A DNA stretch of 9,865 nucleotides from Planctomycetaceae bacterium. GTDB lineage: Bacteria; Planctomycetota; Phycisphaerae; Phycisphaerales; SM1A02. Both the position numbers and the translations under genes were made by a program. Where the stretch lies: contig JAIYCA010000051.1 of assembly GCA_027488265.1 (NCBI GenBank), forward strand, positions 1 to 9,865, given 5' to 3'. The notes below the pieces were generated by a model. That model made no database searches. It was given only the letters and a program-made list of their open reading frames with translations, and was not told the DNA's origin. Every line of letters begins with the position of its first letter. Position 1 is the first letter of the stretch. Positions 6,330-9,865 of the stretch are shown here, piece after piece.

Positions 6330-8168
6330 ATGCCCCATTCGGATTCGCACAACCCTGAAACTCCCGAAGGTTGCGGCTTTTTGTCTCAGTTCGGACGCAG
6401 TGAAGAGAGCACGGAGTGGCATTCGCCCGCTCCGGCTGGATATCAGCGCGGCCGCACGAAGTTTGTCGTCGTCGTCGGCACCGTGATGAGCGGTCTCGGC
6501 AAAGGCATCTTCGCAAGTTCGCTTGCCAAACTCATCAAAGACAAAGGCCTGTCGGTCGCCCCCATCAAGATGGAGGGTTACCTCAACATCGATTCAGGCA
6601 CGCTGAATCCGTATCGCCACGGTGAAGTGTTCGTCCTGAGCGACGGGTGCGAGACCGACATGGATCTCGGTACCTACGAGCGCGTTCTCAACCAAGATCT
6701 CACGCGAAAGAACTTCGTTACCGCTGGACAGATTTACACCGAAGTGCTCGAGCGCGAACGCCGCGGCGGTTACCTCGGCCGTGACGTACAGATGATTCCG
6801 CACGTGACGGGCGTCGTGAAGATGCGTCTGCGCGAACTCGCGATGACGGGCAACAACGGCAAACCCACGGATGTGGTGTTTGTCGAAGTTGGCGGTACCG
6901 CCGGCGACTACGAAAACGGCTTCTACATCGAAGCACTTCGCGAACTCGCATTCGAGGAGGGCCCAGAGTCGACGTGCTTCGTTGCGCTGACCTACATCCT
7001 TGAACCGTCGATTCTCGGCGAGCAGAAGTCGAAGGCGGCGCAACTCGGCATCAAGCGACTGATGGAAGCGGGCATTCAGCCGAACATCGTTGCGTGCCGC
7101 GCGAAGAACCCCGTCACCGACAAGGTGATGGAGAAGATCGCGATGTTCTCGAACGTGCCTCTCAAGCGCATTTTCTCGATGCACGATCGCGAGAGTGTCT
7201 ACGCGATTCCTGAAGCGATGCGCGCGGGCGGCCTCGATCGCGAGATTCTCTCGCTGCTCAATCTCCACGATCGCACGAACCCTTCGAAAGAGGACGTCGC
7301 ACGCACCGAGTGGCTCGACTTCTCGCGCCGCATCTTCGCGCCGCGCAAGCACCGCATCGAACTCGGCATCACTGGCAAGTACGCCGCGCTTCGTGACGCG
7401 TATGCCTCCATCGATAAGGCGATCGAGCACTGCTCGACGCAACTCTCGTGCGAGATCCGCACGCGCTGGATCGACACCAGCGAACTCCTCGACGACGCGC
7501 AAACCAACGCCGCACTCGACGGCGTACAAGCGGTCATCGTGCCAGGTGGATTCGGTCAACGCGGCGTGGAAGGCAAGATCCGCTGCGTGAAGTGGGCGCG
7601 CACAAACAAGGTGCCGTTCCTCGGTATTTGCCTTGGTTTCCAGATGGCGGTGATTGAGTTTGGCCGCAGCGTCCTCGGACTCGCAGGCGCGAACTCCACC
7701 GAGTTCGAGCCGAATTGCGCGCATCCGATGATTTCGGAATTGCCCGATCAGAAGAAACTCGAAGGGATCATGGGCGGCACGATGCGCCTCGGCGCTCAAG
7801 ACGTGATTCTTGAGCCTGGCTCGCTCGCGAGTTTCCTCTACGGCGGGAAGACGGAAATGCGCGAGCGCTTCCGTCACCGATACGAAGTCGAACCGGCATA
7901 CATCGCGCAACTTCAAGATGCAGGCCTTCGTTTCAGCGGGCGGCACCCGAAGTTCCCAATTATGCAGTTGCTTGAACTGCCGCAGACGATGCACCCCTAC
8001 TTCGTCGGCGGACAGTTCCACCCCGAATTGACGAGCCGTCCGCTTGCACCGAACCCGATGTTCATGGGTCTCGTTGCCGCGGCGATCGCGAGCCGCGAAC
8101 CAGAGTTCGCAGCGACTGAACTCGGCCGACGTTGGGTACGCAGCGCCCCGAAGCCCGTCGCGACGTGA
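6330..8168 (+). CDS. pyrG: CTP synthase PyrG (divergent, N-terminally extended)
   Basis: PyrG aminates UTP to CTP using ATP and glutamine-derived ammonia. The protein has 612 residues against 545 in E. coli. The synthetase domain begins only at about residue 43 (TKFVVVVG), after a polar extension that has no alternative ATG in it. The P-loop is GTVMSGLGKG (50-59; usual GGVVSSLGKG). The next motif is KMEGYLNIDSGTLNP (80-94; usual KLDPYINVDPGTMSP), and HGEVFV (97-102) is conserved. Metal ligands Asp112 and Glu186 are retained. The family GTVGDIES segment reads GTAGDYEN (189-196). The glutaminase domain has the oxyanion loop PGGFGQRGVEGK, nucleophile Cys434 in LGICLGFQ, and His564/Glu566 in QFHPEL, so it looks fully active. 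UTP-site lysines are kept in EQKSKAAQ and EKIAMFSN. No good Shine-Dalgarno is visible before ATG 6330. It follows kdsB, which consumes CTP. The stop is TGA. Confidence 0.95.
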   Translation: MPHSDSHNPETPEGCGFLSQFGRSEESTEWHSPAPAGYQRGRTKFVVVVGTVMSGLGKGIFASSLAKLIKDKGLSVAPIKMEGYLNIDSGTLNPYRHGEVFVLSDGCETDMDLGTYERVLNQDLTRKNFVTAGQIYTEVLERERRGGYLGRDVQMIPHVTGVVKMRLRELAMTGNNGKPTDVVFVEVGGTAGDYENGFYIEALRELAFEEGPESTCFVALTYILEPSILGEQKSKAAQLGIKRLMEAGIQPNIVACRAKNPVTDKVMEKIAMFSNVPLKRIFSMHDRESVYAIPEAMRAGGLDREILSLLNLHDRTNPSKEDVARTEWLDFSRRIFAPRKHRIELGITGKYAALRDAYASIDKAIEHCSTQLSCEIRTRWIDTSELLDDAQTNAALDGVQAVIVPGGFGQRGVEGKIRCVKWARTNKVPFLGICLGFQMAVIEFGRSVLGLAGANSTEFEPNCAHPMISELPDQKKLEGIMGGTMRLGAQDVILEPGSLASFLYGGKTEMRERFRHRYEVEPAYIAQLQDAGLRFSGRHPKFPIMQLLELPQTMHPYFVGGQFHPELTSRPLAPNPMFMGLVAAAIASREPEFAATELGRRWVRSAPKPVAT

Positions 8169-8197
8169 TCGAGACTTTCCTGTTTCGACTCATACTC

Positions 8198-8215
8198 GCC
8201 GCGCATTGACGCGGC
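8198..8215 (+). terminator. Possible weak hairpin after pyrG
   Basis: GCCGCG (8198-8203) and CGCGGC (8210-8215) form a 6-bp stem with a 6-base loop, 30 bases after the pyrG stop. No T-run follows, so intrinsic termination is doubtful. The rest of the 176-base gap between pyrG and the tRNA shows only the tRNA promoter. Confidence 0.25.
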
Positions 8216-8304
8216 GGCTGCCCTGTGCAATCGCGTTCAACCCACCCCTGAACCGCACAGGTGAACCAGCCAAATTTCGCGCATCCGAAGCGTTTTCACG
8301 CAGG

Positions 8305-8332
8305 TTGAGTCGCAGGCAAAGTTCGCTATACT
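8305..8332 (+). promoter_or_regulatory. Promoter of the tRNA gene
   Basis: TTGAGT (8305-8310) and TATACT (8327-8332) are 16 bases apart, and the -10 ends 12 bases before the mature tRNA 5' end. The -10 is five of six to consensus, and the position is right for a short pre-tRNA leader. Confidence 0.6.
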
Positions 8333-8344
8333 CCGCGACCCTTC

Positions 8345-8419
8345 GCCGATGTAGCTCAGCTGGTTTAGAGCGTTGGATTCATAGCCCGAAGGTCGGCGGT
8401 TCGAGTCCGCCCATCGGCA
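8345..8419 (+). tRNA. tRNA with CAU anticodon, probably elongator tRNA-Met
   Basis: A 75-base cloverleaf. The acceptor stem GCCGATG (8345-8351) pairs perfectly with CATCGGC (8412-8418), and A8419 is the discriminator. The D-stem is GCTC/GAGC. The anticodon loop TTCATAG (8378-8384) carries CAT at 8380-8382, and the T-arm GGCGG-TTCGAGT-CCGCC is perfect. The G1-C72 pair and lack of three G-C pairs next to the anticodon loop rule out initiator tRNA. Between elongator Met and lysidine-modified Ile2, the A5-U68 pair, as in E. coli elongator tRNA-Met, leans weakly to Met. The 5-bp anticodon stem has one G·U pair and an A31·C39 mismatch beside the loop. The 3' CCA is not encoded. It is flanked by its own promoter and terminator. 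Confidence 0.93.
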
Positions 8420-8442
8420 TCTTGTTTTGAGCGGTCGCAACT

Positions 8443-8480
8443 GAGAAACCGCGTCGCCTTTGGCGACGCGGTTTCTCTTT
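8443..8480 (+). terminator. Strong intrinsic terminator after the tRNA
   Basis: A perfect 16-bp stem: GAGAAACCGCGTCGCC (8443-8458) pairs with GGCGACGCGGTTTCTC (8462-8477) across a 3-base TTT loop, then a short TTT (8478-8480). It begins 24 bases after the tRNA and most likely ends its transcript. The U-tract is short, but the stem is very stable. Confidence 0.82.
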
Positions 8481-8582
8481 GCTCCCTCTGGCAGGATCCA
8501 CGTCGAACAACTCCCAATATCCAACGAAACCGCGTTGCCACTTACCTTCAAAGTTTGGCGACGCGGTTTCTCTTTGCTCCCT
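8459..8582 (+). repeat. 29-bp direct repeat (8459-8487 and 8554-8582) containing a hairpin arm
   Basis: The two copies are identical over 29 bases, beginning TTTGGCGACGCGG and ending TTTGCTCCCT, with their starts 95 bases apart. The left arm is also duplicated (GAAACCGCGTCGCC at 8445-8458; GAAACCGCGTTGCC at 8526-8539, one change). The whole hairpin unit was therefore copied, with 14 extra loop bases in the second copy. This explains the 236-base gap between the tRNA and the minus-strand gene. Confidence 0.88.
8526..8574 (+). terminator. Second, derived copy of the tRNA terminator hairpin
   Basis: GAAACCGCGTTGCCA (8526-8540) pairs with TGGCGACGCGGTTTC (8556-8570) over 15 bp with one G·U, closing a 15-base loop. 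It is followed by TCTTTGC, as in the first copy. It may be a backup terminator for the tRNA, or act on transcripts coming from the convergent cardiolipin synthase gene; on that strand no T-run follows it. Confidence 0.5.
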
Positions 8583-8655
8583 TTGGCCGTTGCTTGACTT
8601 GGCGTTGTGGTAAGCCAAAGGCTCGCGCAGACGCGAACGCTCGCCGCACCCGCCC

Positions 8656-9865
8656 TCACAGCAGCGGCGACATCAAGCCCACCGCATTCTCGATCAGCCG
8701 CTTCCACGCGGGCCGCGCGTACCACTCGCTTGGTTCAACCCGCTTCGACTTGCGCAGATACCCCTCCTGCACCGCGCGCAACCGACGCGTGACTTCGGCG
8801 TCGTACACCACAAGGCTCGCTTCGAGGTTCAACTCGAAACTGCGTCGATCCAGATTCGCGCTCGTCATCAACGACGTACGTCCATCCACCACGATCGTCT
8901 TCGCGTGCAACAACCCACCGCGGTACTGCCAAATCTCAACACCTGCTTCGAGGAGGCGCTGATAGAACTTGCGGCTCGCGAGCTTCACGAGCATCGAATC
9001 GTTGTGTTCCGGCACGACGAGGACAGTGCGTACTCCGCGACGCGCGGTCGTCAAAAGCGACGCGAGCGCGGGCTCATCCGGCACAAAGTACGGCGTTGTG
9101 AGGATCACTTCCTCTTCGGCCAAATGCACGAGCGACAGAATCAACTGAGGCATCGCGCTCTCGTACGTCGCGGGCCCCGTTCCGAGGACCTGCGCGATCG
9201 CGGGATCGGTTCCGTCGCGCACACCAAGCGCGATCAAGTTCACGAGTTCTTCGTCGGTCTCCAAGTACCAATCTTCCACGAAAATCTTCTGGAGATCATT
9301 CGCGACTGGCCCGCGCACACGCATCGTGGCATCGATCCACGGCGCGTATCGCTCCTTCACTTTGAAATCCTTCGATGCGAGATTGTGACTTCCGATGTAA
9401 CCAACCGCGCCGTCGATCACGACGATCTTGCGGTGATTCCGCAGATCGACGCGGCCGAAGCGGCGACGAAGAAAGCCAACCGGCAACGCTTCGACCACCT
9501 GCACGCCTGCGGCGAGGAGTTCACGATGTCGTTGGCTCTTGAGGAACGCGCGCGACCCGAGCCCGTCGAGCAGCAATCGACACGGGATACCGCGCCGCGC
9601 AGCCGCTTCGAGCGCTGAGAAGACATGGCAACTCGTTGCATCGTCAAGCGCGATGTAGAACTCGACGTGCACATGCCGCTCCGCGCGATCGATGTCCTCG
9701 GCCATCCGCTCAAAGAGCGCCTCTGCCTCGTCGAAGATCTCTATGTCGTTTCCACCGATCGGAAAGTCACCTGAGATTGATGCTGCTTGCACCGCGAGTC
9801 GTCGCTGTTCAATCGCAAGCGCCGACTGCACACGCTCGCGCGCCGCACGACGATCCGCCGCCGCA
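8656..9865 (-). CDS. Cardiolipin synthase-type phospholipase D protein (5' end outside window)
   Basis: This is a bacterial cardiolipin synthase of the PLD superfamily, which would join two phosphatidylglycerols, or a related lipid pair, at the inner membrane. Two HKD motifs are complete: H-R-K-I-V-V-I-D (His133, Lys135, Asp140, counting from the GTG at 9831) with GSHN downstream, and H-A-K-T-I-V-V-D (His309, Lys311, Asp316) with TSANLDRRS. HVEFYIALDD (55-64) and ITTPYFVPD-like LTTPYFVPD (244-252) are also typical. The frame stays open upstream of the GTG to the window edge (reading AAADRRAARER), and family members carry N-terminal membrane helices absent here, so the true start probably lies to the right. 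The C-terminus EPSEWYARPAWKRLIENAVGLMSPLL is the usual amphipathic family end. The stop is TGA at 8658-8656. I withhold a symbol because clsA, clsB and clsC types cannot be separated without the N-terminus. Confidence 0.9.
   Translation of the reverse strand, partial: AAADRRAARERVQSALAIEQRRLAVQAASISGDFPIGGNDIEIFDEAEALFERMAEDIDRAERHVHVEFYIALDDATSCHVFSALEAAARRGIPCRLLLDGLGSRAFLKSQRHRELLAAGVQVVEALPVGFLRRRFGRVDLRNHRKIVVIDGAVGYIGSHNLASKDFKVKERYAPWIDATMRVRGPVANDLQKIFVEDWYLETDEELVNLIALGVRDGTDPAIAQVLGTGPATYESAMPQLILSLVHLAEEEVILTTPYFVPDEPALASLLTTARRGVRTVLVVPEHNDSMLVKLASRKFYQRLLEAGVEIWQYRGGLLHAKTIVVDGRTSLMTSANLDRRSFELNLEASLVVYDAEVTRRLRAVQEGYLRKSKRVEPSEWYARPAWKRLIENAVGLMSPLL

Noticed and set aside
6594..8021. 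475-codon open frame antisense to pyrG
   Set aside because: The opposite strand encodes an unmistakable CTP synthase through the whole interval; the antisense product has no recognisable domain.
8345..8425. tRNA as a phage or island attachment site
   Set aside because: No integrase or repeated tRNA 3' end is present in the window; the flanking genes are housekeeping.
8443..8582. CRISPR-like or mobile-element end from the two repeated hairpins
   Set aside because: There are only two copies with unequal loops, no regularly spaced spacers, no transposase and no target-site duplication.
8237..8725. Minus-strand frames over the tRNA reading MGGLEPPTFGL and RWADSNRRPSGYESNALNQ
   Set aside because: These peptides are the familiar spurious translation of the antisense strand of tRNA genes and also cross the terminator hairpins; not real proteins.
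8905..9618. 237-codon open frame on the + strand inside the cardiolipin synthase gene
   Set aside because: It is antisense to both HKD motifs; a shadow frame.

Overview
This 9.9 kb window is a compact, high-GC bacterial chromosome segment made almost entirely of housekeeping genes. The gene set includes kdsB, which makes CMP-Kdo for lipopolysaccharide, so the organism probably has a Gram-negative outer membrane. Other clues are frequent GTG/TTG starts, arginine- and alanine-rich proteins, a Met/Gly-rich Ffh tail and a divergent CTP synthase. Together they suggest a member of the Planctomycetota, possibly Phycisphaerae. That placement is an impression from sequence style, not a proven assignment.

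Layout, left to right: (1) The 3' end of ffh (signal recognition particle GTPase) is followed on the + strand by queA (queuosine tRNA modification). (2) A minus-strand cluster converges on queA. Read in its own direction it is def (peptide deformylase), then fmt (Met-tRNA formyltransferase), then an unrecognised protein with a HEVGHH zinc-protease motif. The def stop and fmt start abut, and fmt has a clear Shine-Dalgarno inside the end of def. (3) Divergent from def, across a short region with a good sigma70-type promoter, lies a + strand run: a cytoplasmic TPR/coiled-coil protein, kdsB and pyrG. PyrG makes CTP, which KdsB consumes to activate Kdo, so kdsB-pyrG is metabolically coherent. (4) A tRNA with a CAU anticodon has its own promoter and is followed by two related hairpins, the first a near-ideal terminator stem. 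(5) On the minus strand a cardiolipin-synthase-type phospholipase D protein runs off the right edge.

No mobile element, CRISPR array, phage gene or obvious new defence system is visible. The points most worth a second look are the altered nucleotide-site motifs and N-terminal extension of PyrG (possibly on a leaderless mRNA), the HEVGHH protein beside def-fmt, the duplicated hairpin after the tRNA, and several short tandem duplications inside or beside conserved genes.
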